Shown here piece after piece: positions 15,963 to 24,120 of a stretch of 38,420 bases of DNA. The notes under the pieces were generated by a model. The model did no database searches, was not told the DNA's origin, and was given only the letters and a program-made list of their open reading frames with translations. Position 1 is the stretch's first letter, and each line of letters begins with the position of its first letter. The stretch spans positions 1 through 38,420 of the forward strand of contig JAAWTG010000025.1 in the NCBI GenBank assembly GCA_022801925.1. The letters run 5' to 3'. Origin of the DNA: Clostridia bacterium (GTDB lineage: Bacteria; Bacillota; Clostridia; RUG12999). The position numbers and the translations under genes were made by a program.

Positions 15963-16964
15963 ATGACGGACAAAAAACCAAGAATATTAAGCGGCATTCA
16001 GCCGTCCGGCATTATCACGCTGGGCAACTATATCGGCGCTATCCGCAATTGGGTAGAACTGCAAGATGAATTTGAATGCTTTTATATGCTGGCGGATTTG
16101 CACACCATCACGGTGCGCCAAACGCCGGCGGATTTACGCAAACGGTCTTTGGAACTGATGGCGCTGCTGCTCGCCTGCGGCGTGGATACGGAAAAGAGTT
16201 TAATCTTTTTCCAGTCCCACGTGCCGGAGCACACACAGCTAAGCTGGGTGCTGAACTGCTACACGCAGATGGGCGAACTCAGCCGTATGACCCAGTTTAA
16301 GGATAAAGCGGCTAAAAATGCAAATAATATCAACGCCGGACTGTTTACCTATCCGGTTTTGATGGCGGCGGACATTTTGCTCTATCAGGCGGATTTGGTG
16401 CCGGTGGGCAAAGACCAGACGCAGCACCTCGAAATTTGCTGCGATATCGCGCAGCGGTTTAACCACGCGCTCAGCGATACCTTCACCATTCCAAAAGGAT
16501 ATATTCCCAAAGTGGGAGAGAAAATCAGAAGTTTGCAAAATCCCACAGCAAAAATGTCCAAATCCGACGCCAACGAAAACGCCTATATTTCCTTGCTGGA
16601 CGATCCTGATACAGTGATTCGCAAATTCAAACGCGCCGTGACGGACAGCGAAGCGGAAATTGCGTTCCGCGAAGGCAAGGACGGCATCAATAACTTGCTG
16701 ACGATTTACAGCGTTATCACAGGCAAAACCATTGTGGAATCGGAACAGGAATTCGCCGGCAAAGGCTATGGCGATTTCAAACTGGCAGTCGGCGAAGCGG
16801 TTGTCAGCTATCTCAAACCGATTCAGGACAAATTTAACGACTATATGAACAACCGCGACTATTTGCAGCAAATCTATACAAAAGGGGCGGAAGCCGCGTC
16901 CTATGTTGCCCAGAAAACGCTGCGCAAAGTATACAAAAAAGTCGGGTTTATCCCGAAAGGATAA
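15963..16964 (+). CDS. trpS: tryptophan--tRNA ligase
   Basis: This 333-residue class Ic aminoacyl-tRNA synthetase charges tRNA(Trp). The HIGH-like signature is PSGIITLGNYIGA (residues 14-26) and the KMSKS loop is exact at residues 197-201 (KMSKSDANENAY). Other family marks are MLADLHTIT and PVGKDQTQHLE. The ATG at 15963 follows AAGGAG (15946-15951); a GTG at 15951 lies within that site and is rejected. Length is normal for the bacterial enzyme. It is followed after 18 bp by tagO. Confidence 0.97.
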   Translation: MTDKKPRILSGIQPSGIITLGNYIGAIRNWVELQDEFECFYMLADLHTITVRQTPADLRKRSLELMALLLACGVDTEKSLIFFQSHVPEHTQLSWVLNCYTQMGELSRMTQFKDKAAKNANNINAGLFTYPVLMAADILLYQADLVPVGKDQTQHLEICCDIAQRFNHALSDTFTIPKGYIPKVGEKIRSLQNPTAKMSKSDANENAYISLLDDPDTVIRKFKRAVTDSEAEIAFREGKDGINNLLTIYSVITGKTIVESEQEFAGKGYGDFKLAVGEAVVSYLKPIQDKFNDYMNNRDYLQQIYTKGAEAASYVAQKTLRKVYKKVGFIPKG

Positions 16965-16982
16965 AATTTGAGGTGAAAAACC

Positions 16983-18134
16983 ATGAATGTAGACTATTCA
17001 AAGATTCTGCTGACTTTGGCGGTTTCTTTTTTGGTGACCTTTATTGCAGTGCCGATTGTGAAAATGATTGCGGAAAAAATCGGCGCGGTAGATGTTCCGA
17101 AAGACGGACGGCGCATGCACAAAAAACCGATTCCGCGGCTCGGCGGACTTGCCATGATTTACGGTTTTTTTGTCAGCATTCTCTGTTTTACAAACGACCT
17201 TACGCCGGAAATCCGCGGCATTATGATTGGCTGTTTGATTCTTGGCGGACTGGGCGTGATTGACGACATTCACCCGCTGTCTGCAAAACTGAAACTTGCC
17301 GTTCAAATTGTTGCGGCAATTATTCCGGTGCTCAGCGGCGTGACAATAGCCTTTTTTTCCGTACCGAAGTTTATAAATCCCTCCGGTATGCTGCACTTGA
17401 ATCCCATTGTAGGCGCGGTGATTTCTGTTATCTGGATTATTGCGATTACCAATGCAGTGAATCTCATTGACGGACTGGACGGTTTGGCGGCGGGCGTATC
17501 CTCCATTGCCTCCATGTCTATTCTGTTCATTGCAGTGATTAACGGCAATTCTCTGATTGCCGTTTTAGCCGCCGCTTTAGTGGGAAGCTGTGTGGGATTT
17601 TTGCCGTTCAACGTCAATCCCGCGAAAATTTTCATGGGCGACACAGGTTCCACCTTTTTGGGATATATTTTAGCAACCATGTCTATTTACGGTTTGTTTA
17701 AAGGTTACGCACTGATTACGTTTGTCGCGCCGTTTTTGATTTTGGGACTGCCCATTTTTGATACGGCGTTTGCGATTATCCGCCGCATCATTCATCACAA
17801 ACCCATTATGGGCGCAGACCGCGGACATTTGCATCACCGGCTGATTGACATGGGTTTCAGTCAAAAACAGACGGTTGCGATTTTATATTCGATTACTTCT
17901 CTGCTGGGACTGAGCGCCATTATCATGTCTACCAGCGGTACAATGATTCAGGGAATTTTCTTGATTCTGTCGGTGGCATTGTTCCTTGGCGTGGGGTTCT
18001 ATTTCTCGCGCAAACCAAATGCCAAACAAGAAGAAGTGACCGAACCATCAAAAACAAAACCGGAAAATGTGGTACAAGCTGCTGCACAGGACGAAACCGC
18101 GCAACCGGAAGAAAAGGAGAAACAACATGAATAA
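16983..18134 (+). CDS. tagO: undecaprenyl-phosphate GlcNAc-1-phosphate transferase (TagO/WecA family)
   Basis: This 383-residue polytopic membrane protein of the MraY/WecA superfamily has about ten helices. It joins UDP-GlcNAc to undecaprenyl phosphate to start wall teichoic acid or related polymer synthesis. Conserved cytoplasmic motifs are GVIDDIHPLSAKLKL (Asp94-Asp95), NLIDGLDGLAAG (160-171), FMGDTGSTFLG (217-227) and the histidine loop ADRGHLHHRLIDMG. A hydrophilic C-terminal tail of about 40 residues, rich in Lys and Glu, is cytoplasmic. The gene overlaps mnaA by 8 bp, which points to coupled supply of the polymer linkage unit. Confidence 0.93.
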   Translation: MNVDYSKILLTLAVSFLVTFIAVPIVKMIAEKIGAVDVPKDGRRMHKKPIPRLGGLAMIYGFFVSILCFTNDLTPEIRGIMIGCLILGGLGVIDDIHPLSAKLKLAVQIVAAIIPVLSGVTIAFFSVPKFINPSGMLHLNPIVGAVISVIWIIAITNAVNLIDGLDGLAAGVSSIASMSILFIAVINGNSLIAVLAAALVGSCVGFLPFNVNPAKIFMGDTGSTFLGYILATMSIYGLFKGYALITFVAPFLILGLPIFDTAFAIIRRIIHHKPIMGADRGHLHHRLIDMGFSQKQTVAILYSITSLLGLSAIIMSTSGTMIQGIFLILSVALFLGVGFYFSRKPNAKQEEVTEPSKTKPENVVQAAAQDETAQPEEKEKQHE

Positions 18135-19272
18135 ATTAAAAGTAATGACCGTTTTCGGAACACGGCCGGAGGCCATTAAAATGGCGCCGCTGGTTCTGGA
18201 ACTGGAAAAATATGAAGAAATTCAAAGTATTGTTTGCGTCACCGCCCAGCACCGTCAAATGCTGGACATGGTGATGGATATGTTTCACATCAAAGCAGAT
18301 TACGATTTGAACATTATGAAAGACCGGCAGACACTGGCAGGTATCACGACCCTCGCGCTGGGCGGCATTTATGAAACAGTTGCGGAATGTGAACCGGACG
18401 TTGTATTGGTGCACGGCGATACCACCACCACTTTAGCAGGCAGTTTAGCGTCTTTCTATAACCAAGTGAAGGTCGGGCATGTGGAAGCGGGACTGCGTAC
18501 ATATGACAAATATTCGCCGTTCCCGGAAGAAATGAACCGGAAACTGACCGGCGCGATTGCCGATTTTCATTTTTCGCCTACCATTAAAAACCGCGAAAAC
18601 CTTGCGCGGGAGAGTATCACAGACGGCGTATATGTGACAGGAAACACGGTTATCGACGCGATTCGATATACTGCCAAGGCGGATTATACGTTCCGCAATG
18701 AATTGTTAAACACCATTGATTTTGCGGGCAGCAAAATTATTCTTGTAACGGCGCACCGCCGCGAAAATTTGGGGAAACCGCTGGAGGAGATATGCAGCGC
18801 GCTGCGGCGCATTGTGGAGGACAATCCCGATACACAAATTGTCTATCCTGTTCATCTGAACCCTGCGGTACGCGATACAGCATTTCAAATTCTGGGCGGA
18901 CACGACCGTATTCATTTGATTGACCCGCTGGACGTGGACGAGCTGCACAACCTGATGAGCCGCTGTTATATGGTAATGACCGATTCCGGCGGATTGCAGG
19001 AGGAAGCGCCGTCTCTGGGCAAGCCGGTTTTGGTGCTGCGCACCGAAACGGAGCGCCCCGAAGCAGTGGAAGCGGGCACCGTCAAGCTGGCGGGCGTGGA
19101 ACAGGAAACCATCTATCAAATGGCAAACGAACTGCTGCGCGACGCGGCAGCGTATCAAAAAATGAGCAAAGCAGTCAACCCCTATGGTGACGGACAGGCG
19201 TCCCGCCGCATTGTGGAAGCGCTGCTCTATGAATTTGGTATGCGCAGCACGCGTCCGGACGAACTGTTATAA
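18127..19272 (+). CDS. mnaA: UDP-N-acetylglucosamine 2-epimerase (non-hydrolysing)
   Basis: This 381-residue GT-B fold enzyme (WecB/MnaA) interconverts UDP-GlcNAc and UDP-ManNAc. Signatures are VFGTRPEAIKMAPL at the N-terminus, TAQHRQMLDMV, VHGDTTTTLAG, HVEAGLRT, PFPEEMNR, the VTAHRRENLG loop and TDSGGLQEEAPSLGKPVLVLR. ManNAc is used in the linkage unit of wall teichoic acid and in capsules. The start at 18127 gives the canonical N-terminus and follows AAGGAG; it overlaps the tagO stop. The pairing with tagO supports an envelope polymer role. Confidence 0.95.
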   Translation: MNKLKVMTVFGTRPEAIKMAPLVLELEKYEEIQSIVCVTAQHRQMLDMVMDMFHIKADYDLNIMKDRQTLAGITTLALGGIYETVAECEPDVVLVHGDTTTTLAGSLASFYNQVKVGHVEAGLRTYDKYSPFPEEMNRKLTGAIADFHFSPTIKNRENLARESITDGVYVTGNTVIDAIRYTAKADYTFRNELLNTIDFAGSKIILVTAHRRENLGKPLEEICSALRRIVEDNPDTQIVYPVHLNPAVRDTAFQILGGHDRIHLIDPLDVDELHNLMSRCYMVMTDSGGLQEEAPSLGKPVLVLRTETERPEAVEAGTVKLAGVEQETIYQMANELLRDAAAYQKMSKAVNPYGDGQASRRIVEALLYEFGMRSTRPDELL

Positions 19273-19335
19273 AAAATAGTAAAATAATGCTACATATTGT
19301 TGATATGAAATTTGCAAGACGGTAAGGTGATTACT

Positions 19336-19983
19336 TTGAACAATCTTATACGACAAGCGAATGAACTGTTAAAAAATCGCGGTTTTGAATATGCTTTCTG
19401 CGGCGGCTGGGCAATCGATTTGTTTATCGGCGCCGAAACGCGAAAACATAGTGATATTGACATTCTTGCATATTGGTCGGAACGCGACACGATTATTCAG
19501 TATATGCAATCACTTGGGTTTCAGGTGTATGAAATGCTCGGAGGCGGAAAAGCTCACCATATTACCGATATTCATAATCAATTAAAACGTAAAAGAAATA
19601 TTTTTTGCTGCACACAAGATTGTGAGTTGGTGTGCCTGTCAGCAACAGATGAAGCAGGTATATATTTCATCAATTTCAAACACATAGGACAGACAAAATT
19701 GAATTTTGTTGAATTTTTGTTTAATGACAAAGATGATACAGATTTGTTGTATGCGCGCAATCATGCTGTTAAACTGGCATTATCCGATGCTATTTTGTAT
19801 AACGGCAGTTTGCCATATCTATCACCGGAAATGTGCTTGCTTTATAAGTCCACAGATACGCAAAGAGAAGGCTATCAAAGTGATTATGACAACGCCATGG
19901 CTAACATGACCTTGCAGCAAAGACGCTGGCTTGATGACGCTTTAACAATCATGTATCCCGAAGGTCATAAATGGAGATTATGA
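19336..19983 (+). CDS. nucleotidyltransferase of the aminoglycoside/lincosamide adenylyltransferase-like group
   Basis: This 215-residue protein has the pol-beta nucleotidyltransferase signature GGWAIDLFIG...TRKHSDIDI (about residues 22-43), where the GG-W and D-x-D positions bind nucleotide and metal. The pattern resembles ANT(2'')-like and Lnu-like enzymes that adenylylate antibiotics. Many such proteins are toxin-like or unassigned, so resistance is not claimed. The start is TTG at 19336, chosen because AAGGTGA at 19324-19330 precedes it; an upstream TTG at 19312 lacks a site. The gene is visibly AT-richer than its neighbours and uses different codons, which suggests recent transfer. It stands alone after mnaA. 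Confidence 0.78.
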   Translation: MNNLIRQANELLKNRGFEYAFCGGWAIDLFIGAETRKHSDIDILAYWSERDTIIQYMQSLGFQVYEMLGGGKAHHITDIHNQLKRKRNIFCCTQDCELVCLSATDEAGIYFINFKHIGQTKLNFVEFLFNDKDDTDLLYARNHAVKLALSDAILYNGSLPYLSPEMCLLYKSTDTQREGYQSDYDNAMANMTLQQRRWLDDALTIMYPEGHKWRL

Positions 19984-20340
19984 GCATACTCTATATGTCC
20001 GCAGGCAGAAATCTTTATTGTTAAAAATTGTGGACACCGACCTCATTTTACAAATGAGGAAGGGAAAATGGTAAATGAGAAAATGCTTGCATTTTTAAAA
20101 AATGCGCAAGGATAGCGTATCTTTGGGCGGACTGTTTTCCGGTGCTGCCGGTTTTGCCTATCATGGCGCCTAATTCTACAAAACCCAACTTATACGGAGA
20201 TATAAATTCAAAAATGATACATGCAGAAACGCCTGTATAGCATAGAAAACGGTAGGACTGCTTTGCAGGTTTCCGTCTCTTGCTATGCCGTCCGGCTTTC
20301 TGCATTTTTTCATCATCAAATCAGAAATGGAGAACTGACT
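19984..20340 (+). other. gene-poor AT-rich spacer before topB
   Basis: No gene of normal length is seen. There is a hairpin CCTCATTT-tac-AAATGAGG at 20041-20059, followed by a ribosome-like site and a 15-codon frame starting at about 20069. A 23-codon frame at 20102-20173 contains GGLFSGAAGFAYHG, which loosely resembles motif I of cytosine-5 DNA methyltransferases (LFSGxGGF). This may be a gene relic or chance. No clear promoter for topB was found. Confidence 0.4.
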
Positions 20341-22518
20341 ATGGGAAAAACATTGGTGTTGGCGGAAAAACCCTCTGTCGGGCGCGAACTTGCCCGCGTG
20401 CTGGGCTGCCGCCAAAAAGCAAACGGATATATCGAAGGTTCCAGCCACATTGTTACATGGGCGCTGGGACATCTGGTGGAACTTGCGCCGCCGGAAAAAT
20501 ATGGCAAGCAATATCAAAGCTGGAGCATGGAAACGCTGCCCATGCTGCCTGACAAAATGCAATTGGAAGTGATTCCCTCTACCGCAAAGCAGTATAGCGT
20601 GGTGAAAAAACTGCTGCATGACAGCCGCGTTTCTTCCCTCGTCATTGCAACGGATGCGGGACGTGAAGGCGAACTGGTTGCCCGCTGGATTTTGGACAAA
20701 GCAGGATTCCGCGGTCCCATCAAACGTCTTTGGATTTCTTCCCAGACAGACAAAGCGATTAAGCAGGGCTTTGCCTCGCTGCGGGACGGACGCGACTATT
20801 TGAATCTCTACCGCTCCGCCCAGGCGCGCGCCGAAGCGGACTGGCTGGTGGGGCTGAATGTCACGCGTGCGCTAACCTGTAAATACAATGCACAGTTATC
20901 CGCCGGACGCGTGCAGACGCCGACGCTGGCGTTGATTGTGGAGCGTGAAAAAGAAATCCGCAAATTTGTACCGAAAGAATATCAAACCGTCCGCGCCGAT
21001 TTAGGCAAACTGTTTGTCACCTGGCAGGACAGCAAAGGACAGACCGCCATTTTTGACGCCGCCAAAGCACAGGCGATTGCCAAAAAAATAGACGGCAAAA
21101 CCTTCACGGTCGCCTCCGTCAAAGAAATGCCCAAAAAGACGCCGGTTCCCATGCTCTACGATTTGACGGAACTACAGCGGGACGCCAACAAACAATACGG
21201 CTATTCCGCCAAACAGACGCTGAACATCATGCAGCGACTCTATGAACAGCACAAGGCGCTGACCTACCCGCGGACAGATTCACGCTATTTGACGGACGAC
21301 ATTGTTCCAACACTGCGCGACCGGCTGGACGCGGTACGCGTCGGCGATTTCGGACCCATTGTCAGCGAACTGGTGCGCGGACGCAAAACCATTGCAAAAG
21401 CCTGCGTCAACAACGCAAAAGTCAGCGACCACCACGCAATTATCCCAACGGAAGAACGCGTGGACTTGTCTGCACTAAACACAGATGAACTGCGCATTTA
21501 TACCATGGTCGTGCGGCGGTTTTTGACGTGTTTTTATCCGCCCTATGAATATATGCAGACCAAAGCGGAACTCACCTGCGAGGGCGAAACCTTCCGCGCT
21601 TCAGGGCGTAAGGTGGTGCAGCTTGGCTGGAAAAAGGTATATCATGTGCGCGACGACGAGGACGACCCCGAAGCAGAAGAAGAACAGACGCTGCCGGATT
21701 TGGCGCGCGGCAAAACCTTCACCTGTGCGAATGTGCAGCTAAAAAGCGGCAAAACCAAACCGCCCGCGCGATATACAGAAGCGACTCTGCTATCCGCCAT
21801 GGAAAACCCGTCCCGCTTCATCACTGACCAAAAAATGAAAGAATATATCGGCGGCGGGCTGGGAACGCCCGCGACCCGTGCGGATATTATTGAAAAATTG
21901 TTTAGTTCGTTCTATATGGAAAAACGCGGCAAGGAAATTGTGCCGACCTCCAAAGGAATGCAGCTTGTGGAGTTGGTGCCGCAGGATTTGAAAGAGCCGC
22001 TTCTGACGGCAAAATGGGAACAGCAGTTAACCGGTATCAGCAAAGGAACCATCAAAAAAGAGAATTTTGTGGGTGATATGCGGCAGTATACCAAAGCGCT
22101 GGTGTCCACCGTTGCGGCGAGCAGCAGCACCTATGTGCATGACAACATGACGCGCACACCCTGTCCGCAGTGCGGCAAAATGATGTTGGAAGTGAACGGA
22201 AAACGCGGCAAAATGCTGGTATGCCAGGACCGTGACTGCGGGCACCGCGAAAACATCAGTTTTCACTCCAATGTCCGCTGTCCCAACTGTCACAAAAAAA
22301 TGGAGATTTACGGCACGGGTGAGAAAAAGACTTATGTCTGCCCCTGCGGATTCCGCGAAAAAGTGGAGAAATTCCATGCCAAAAACAAAGAAGGCGGCGG
22401 CGGTGCGTCCAAACAGTTTGTGAAACAATATCTGCAAAAACAGCAGCGGCAGGAGGAGGAAGTCAGCGTCTTTGAACTGGCGCTGCAAAAGGCAATACAG
22501 GACAAAAAAAAATCTTAA
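20341..22518 (+). CDS. topB: DNA topoisomerase III
   Basis: This 725-residue type IA topoisomerase relaxes negative supercoils and resolves single-strand intermediates. The Toprim domain starts at once (LVLAEKPSVGRELARVLGC) with the acidic motif ATDAGREGELVAR. The active-site tyrosine is Tyr309 in LTYPRTDSRYL. The C-terminal part carries a four-cysteine zinc ribbon (CPQCGK, then CQDRDCGH) and a second cysteine-rich module (CPNCHK, then CPCGFREK). The ATG at 20341 gives the canonical N-terminus with GGAG upstream; an extension back to 20221 is not supported. A composite palindromic repeat follows 11 bp after the stop. Confidence 0.95.
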   Translation: MGKTLVLAEKPSVGRELARVLGCRQKANGYIEGSSHIVTWALGHLVELAPPEKYGKQYQSWSMETLPMLPDKMQLEVIPSTAKQYSVVKKLLHDSRVSSLVIATDAGREGELVARWILDKAGFRGPIKRLWISSQTDKAIKQGFASLRDGRDYLNLYRSAQARAEADWLVGLNVTRALTCKYNAQLSAGRVQTPTLALIVEREKEIRKFVPKEYQTVRADLGKLFVTWQDSKGQTAIFDAAKAQAIAKKIDGKTFTVASVKEMPKKTPVPMLYDLTELQRDANKQYGYSAKQTLNIMQRLYEQHKALTYPRTDSRYLTDDIVPTLRDRLDAVRVGDFGPIVSELVRGRKTIAKACVNNAKVSDHHAIIPTEERVDLSALNTDELRIYTMVVRRFLTCFYPPYEYMQTKAELTCEGETFRASGRKVVQLGWKKVYHVRDDEDDPEAEEEQTLPDLARGKTFTCANVQLKSGKTKPPARYTEATLLSAMENPSRFITDQKMKEYIGGGLGTPATRADIIEKLFSSFYMEKRGKEIVPTSKGMQLVELVPQDLKEPLLTAKWEQQLTGISKGTIKKENFVGDMRQYTKALVSTVAASSSTYVHDNMTRTPCPQCGKMMLEVNGKRGKMLVCQDRDCGHRENISFHSNVRCPNCHKKMEIYGTGEKKTYVCPCGFREKVEKFHAKNKEGGGGASKQFVKQYLQKQQRQEEEVSVFELALQKAIQDKKKS

Positions 22519-22529
22519 CGATAACCGAT

Positions 22530-22703
22530 TAGGCAAACAAAAGTCGAATATTCTTGCGCCGTGCAGGGAAGTCCCTAAGAGCAGATTTTTCTGTAGGCAA
22601 GGCAAAAATACGCAGGAATACTAGCGTATGGGGGGTATTTTTAACATAGCATACAGGAAAATCTGCCTTAGGGACCGTATGAGATTCGATTTTTGTTTGC
22701 CTA
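22530..22703. repeat. composite palindromic element: R1 ends around a nested R2 palindrome
   Basis: The outer ends are R1: TAGGCAAACAAAAGTCGAAT on the left and its near-perfect inverted copy ending TTTGTTTGCCTA on the right. Inside, arms at 22571-22595 and 22652-22675 pair (GTCCCTAAG.GCAGATTTT), and a further inner region around 22602-22640 pairs (AAAATACGC with GCGTAT and GTATTTTT). The element has no coding capacity and fills the topB-GNAT spacer. The inner sequence GCAGATTTTTCTGTAGGCAA resembles the start of another copy at the right window edge (38394-38420). Confidence 0.78.
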
Positions 22704-22723
22704 TGTTCAAGGAGGAAAAACCA

Positions 22724-23224
22724 ATGGGAGAACTGAATATTTTACCGGTGGAACATGTCCCTCAGGTGCAGCGCGTTGCCGCGCTGGCAAAAGAAATCTG
22801 GACGGAGCACTATACGCCCATTATTGGCGCAGAGCAGGTGGCATATATGCTGGAGCACCTGCAATCCGAGCAGGCTATTTCGCAGCAAATTCAAGAAGGC
22901 TATTTCTATTATTTGATGGAAGTGGACGGCGTGGCGGCAGGTTACGCCTCCATTAAACCGGAGGGCGATACCATGTTCCTCAGCAAAATTTACATTCATC
23001 AAAATTTCCGCCAGCAGAAAATTGCCGCGCGCACCCTTTCCTATTTAGAGGAAATCGCACGTGAACACGGCTGCCGCAGCATGTATCTGACGGTAAACAA
23101 AAACAACAGCGGCAGCATTGCCGCATATAACCGCTTGGGCTTCCAAAAGGTGCGCACGCAAAAAGCGGATATCGGCGGCGGCTTTTTCATGGACGATGAT
23201 ATCATGGAAAAGACGATTGCATAA
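22724..23224 (+). CDS. GNAT-family N-acetyltransferase
   Basis: This 166-residue Gcn5-related acetyltransferase has the core features in order: a strand pair ending VDGVAAGYASIKPEG (about residues 66-80), the acetyl-CoA strand FLSKIYIHQNFRQQKIAARTL (Q/R-x-x-G/A-like loop, about 85-105), and the C-terminal LTVNKNNSGSIAAYNRLGFQKV. The pyrophosphate loop reads RQQKIA rather than the common RGxG/A. The substrate is unknown; an amino group on a small molecule or protein is expected. AAGGAGG at 22709-22715 fixes the ATG at 22724. R1 repeats lie on both sides of the gene. Confidence 0.9.
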   Translation: MGELNILPVEHVPQVQRVAALAKEIWTEHYTPIIGAEQVAYMLEHLQSEQAISQQIQEGYFYYLMEVDGVAAGYASIKPEGDTMFLSKIYIHQNFRQQKIAARTLSYLEEIAREHGCRSMYLTVNKNNSGSIAAYNRLGFQKVRTQKADIGGGFFMDDDIMEKTIA

Positions 23225-23229
23225 CGTTG

Positions 23230-23261
23230 TAGGCATAAGAAAATCGACTTTTGTTTTCCTA
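23230..23261. repeat. R1 short palindromic repeat
   Basis: A 32-bp copy reading TAGGCATAAGAAAATCGACT then TTTGTTTTCCTA, opposite in orientation to the 10011 copy. Its last bases overlap the ribosome site (AAGGAGG) of the TfoX-domain gene. Confidence 0.75.
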
Positions 23262-23274
23262 AGGAGGAATTTTA

Positions 23275-23532
23275 ATGAACGAACTTGAAAAATTACCTAA
23301 TATCGGTAAAACCGTTGCGCAGCAACTGGAGGACGTTGGCGTTCATACGGCGCAGGAACTCGCCGATCTCGGCAGCCGCAATGCATGGCTGCGCATTCAG
23401 GCAAACGACCCATCCGCCTGCTACAACCGTCTTTGTGCGCTGGAGGGCGCTATCCGCGGCATACGCTGGCACGATTTATCGGCGGACTTGAAAGCGGATT
23501 TAAAGGAATTCTATCAGTCCCACAAGCTATGA
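23275..23532 (+). CDS. TfoX C-terminal domain protein
   Basis: This 85-residue protein consists only of the TfoX_C helix-hairpin-helix-like domain: LEKLPNIGKTVAQQLEDVGVHTAQELADLGS, then YNRLCALEGAIRGIRWHDL. In Proteobacteria this domain is joined to an N-terminal half in the competence regulator TfoX/Sxy; stand-alone versions are widespread in Firmicutes and have no proven competence role. AAGGAGG is 7 bp before the ATG. The stop overlaps a possible ATG of the DUF523 gene (ATGA at 23529-23532), so the two genes are likely coupled. Confidence 0.88.
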   Translation: MNELEKLPNIGKTVAQQLEDVGVHTAQELADLGSRNAWLRIQANDPSACYNRLCALEGAIRGIRWHDLSADLKADLKEFYQSHKL

Positions 23533-23549
23533 CGAAAGAAGGCGTTCGC

Positions 23550-23990
23550 ATGAATGGATACAGCGCATGTTTAAACGGTGTGAACTGTAAATATAACGGA
23601 AAAAACAATCTGCGGGAGGATATCCGCCAAAAATATGAAACAGAGGGCGGCGTGCTGCTCTGTCCCGAACAGGCGGGCGGTCTGGGGATTCCCCACCCGC
23701 CCTCGGAAATTGAAACAGGCTATGACGGCAGCGACGTACTGGCTGGTCGCGCCAAGGTACTGTCCTGCGACGGGGAGGACGTGACCGCTGCTTTTGTGGA
23801 GGGCGCACGGCGGACGCTGGAAAAAGTATTAAACAGCGGCGTGAAAACCGTCTATCTCAAACAAAGCAGCCCCTCCTGCGGCTGCGGACTGATTTATGAC
23901 GGTACGTTTTCCGGCAAAAAAATTTCCGGCGACGGCGTAACCGCCGCACTGCTGAAACAGCACGGCATTGAAGTTATCCCTGTCGAGTGA
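23550..23990 (+). CDS. DUF523 family protein
   Basis: This protein of about 146 residues matches the DUF523 family. It has the N-terminal cysteine motif SACLNGVNCKYNG, the CPEQAGGLGIPHPPSEI stretch, and LKQSSPSCGCGLIYDGTFSG with three clustered cysteines. The conserved cysteines suggest metal or cluster binding, but the biochemical role is unknown. ATG at 23550 has a good GAAGG site 7 bp away and gives the family-like N-terminus. The alternative ATG at 23529 would overlap the TfoX gene stop. It ends before an R1 half-copy and a terminator. Confidence 0.87.
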   Translation: MNGYSACLNGVNCKYNGKNNLREDIRQKYETEGGVLLCPEQAGGLGIPHPPSEIETGYDGSDVLAGRAKVLSCDGEDVTAAFVEGARRTLEKVLNSGVKTVYLKQSSPSCGCGLIYDGTFSGKKISGDGVTAALLKQHGIEVIPVE

Positions 23991-23996
23991 GACACA

Positions 23997-24009
23997 TTTT
24001 GTTTGCCTA
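23997..24009. repeat. R1 half-copy
   Basis: TTTTGTTTGCCTA matches one end of R1 just after the DUF523 stop. Together with 22530-22703 and 23230-23261, R1 sequences bracket the GNAT gene and the TfoX-DUF523 pair. Confidence 0.5.
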
Positions 24010-24029
24010 AGGTTAGCTGAAACATATAA

Positions 24030-24062
24030 AAAGCGTCTGAAGAAATATTCTTCAGACGCTTT
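24030..24062. terminator. bidirectional terminator between DUF523 and DUF4179 genes
   Basis: Perfect 13-bp arms AAAGCGTCTGAAG and CTTCAGACGCTTT enclose a 7-nt loop, with an A-run on the left and TTTCTT on the right. It lies between convergent genes. Confidence 0.8.
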
Positions 24063-24120
24063 CTTATCTGGTCAGACTGCCTATGCAAACCGGTCTTTCG
24101 TTTTGATATACCTTGATTTC

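Noticed and set aside
20102..20173. Cytosine methyltransferase remnant as a formal pseudogene
   Set aside because: Only about 14 residues resemble motif I; chance is too likely, so it is noted but not called a pseudogene.
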